A stretch of 5,648 nucleotides of DNA from Pseudomonadota bacterium (lineage in GTDB: Bacteria > Pseudomonadota > Alphaproteobacteria > Azospirillales > Azospirillaceae). Below are positions 5,126 through 5,648 of the stretch, in pieces. The position numbers were made by a program, and so were the translations under genes. The notes under the pieces were generated by a model that was not told the origin of the DNA, made no database searches, and was given only the letters and a program-made list of their open reading frames with translations. The number at the start of each line of letters is the position of its first letter. The first letter of the stretch is position 1. The stretch covers positions 1 through 5,648 of the forward strand of contig JAEYOB010000511.1 of the NCBI GenBank assembly GCA_023412175.1, written 5' to 3'.

Positions 5126-5648
5126 TCAGCTGCCCTTCGGCACCGCCGGCAGCGTGAAGATCTGCCCCGGATAGATCAGGTCGGGGTCGCGGATCTGGCT
5201 GCGATTGGCCTCGTAGATGGTGGTGTAGCGCAGCCCCTCGCCGTAGGTGCGCCGCGCGATGCGCCACAGGCTGTTGCCCGGCTGGACCACCAGCGACTGG
5301 CCGTCCGGCAGCAGGTCCTTGGGCACCTCCGACACCTGCACCGGCAGCTCGACGCGCGCGGTCACCTTGCCGGCGGTCCCCACCTGATCGGCGCGCAGAG
5401 CGTAGACGCCGGGGTCGATGCTGCGCTCGGGGCTCAGGCGCCAGTGGCCGTCGGGGTCGGTGGCGGCGCGGCCGACGAGGATGTTGTCCAGATAGAGCTG
5501 CACCGCGCTGCCCGGCTGCGCCCGGCCGCCCATGGCGACGCGGCCGGCCGAGTCGTAATCTAGCGTCTCCACCGACACGCCGCCCGGCGGCAGCGGCGGC
5601 AGTCCGCGCGTCGAGGACCCTCCGGGCGCGACGGAAACGGCCTTGGCC
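5126..5648 (-). CDS. LysM and Ig-like domain envelope protein (N-terminus cut by window edge)
   Basis: C-terminal part (173 visible residues) of a probable cell-envelope protein. A Pro/Gly-rich linker (PPLPPGG) near the window edge leads into a bacterial Ig-like beta domain at about 5339-5572. Typical features there are GRAQPGSAVQLYLDN, DPDGHWRLSP and GVYALRADQ, which resemble repeated Ig-like modules of surface proteins. The C-terminus is a LysM module at about 5147-5296, running from SLVVQPGNSLWRIARRTYG through YEANRSQIRDPDLIYPGQ to IFTLP. LysM modules bind the glycan of peptidoglycan, so a periplasmic location is expected; any signal peptide lies outside the window. The frame stays open to the last base, so internal GTG or ATG codons are not taken as the start. 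Proteins of this Ig-plus-terminal-LysM layout are common in alphaproteobacteria; the precise role is unknown. Confidence 0.92.
   Translation of the reverse strand, partial: AKAVSVAPGGSSTRGLPPLPPGGVSVETLDYDSAGRVAMGGRAQPGSAVQLYLDNILVGRAATDPDGHWRLSPERSIDPGVYALRADQVGTAGKVTARVELPVQVSEVPKDLLPDGQSLVVQPGNSLWRIARRTYGEGLRYTTIYEANRSQIRDPDLIYPGQIFTLPAVPKGS

Overview
The window is very GC-rich (roughly 70 % by eye), with tightly packed genes, GC-ending codons and short intergenic gaps. A short psd gene translationally coupled to a CDP-alcohol-type pssA, a Cache-domain histidine kinase with a GGIAHDFNN phosphoacceptor box and a LysM/Ig-like envelope protein all suggest an alphaproteobacterium, probably of the Azospirillum/Rhodospirillales type. 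The genus is an inference. The content looks like ordinary chromosome: I see no insertion sequence, phage gene, tRNA, rRNA or CRISPR array.

Layout. From 1 to 1567 (minus) is a membrane sensor histidine kinase whose C-terminus runs off the left edge. From 1714 to 2301 (minus) is a GNAT acetyltransferase. Divergent from it, a short plus-strand control region (2385-2493) precedes a small ACT-domain gene resembling the IlvM-type regulatory subunit of acetohydroxyacid synthase (2534-2875). Convergent with that gene is the minus-strand pair psd-pssA (4526 down to 2902). Its two enzymes make phosphatidylethanolamine from CDP-diacylglycerol and serine, and the genes overlap as ATGA. Divergent from psd is an uncharacterised 153-residue gene (4652-5113). 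It converges within 12 bases on a LysM gene (5126-5648, minus) that is cut by the right edge.

The most interesting part is 2385-2533. A sigma70-like promoter (TTGACC, 17 bases, TAGGCT) sits so close to an ATG at 2421 that the transcript should begin at or one base before that codon. The ATG opens an 18-codon ORF rich in branched-chain codons (MNARPLSRILRISGPVLL). The last codons and stop of this ORF lie inside a 10-bp hairpin followed by TTTT. Lying upstream of an IlvM-like gene, this looks like a leader-peptide attenuator responding to isoleucine, leucine or valine supply. The promoter, ORF and hairpin are read directly; the regulatory role is inference.

A second unusual spot is the psd-pssA/ACT junction. 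Three tandem 13-bp units built on the palindrome CTGATCAG supply the stop codons of both convergent genes and can fold as a hairpin on either strand.
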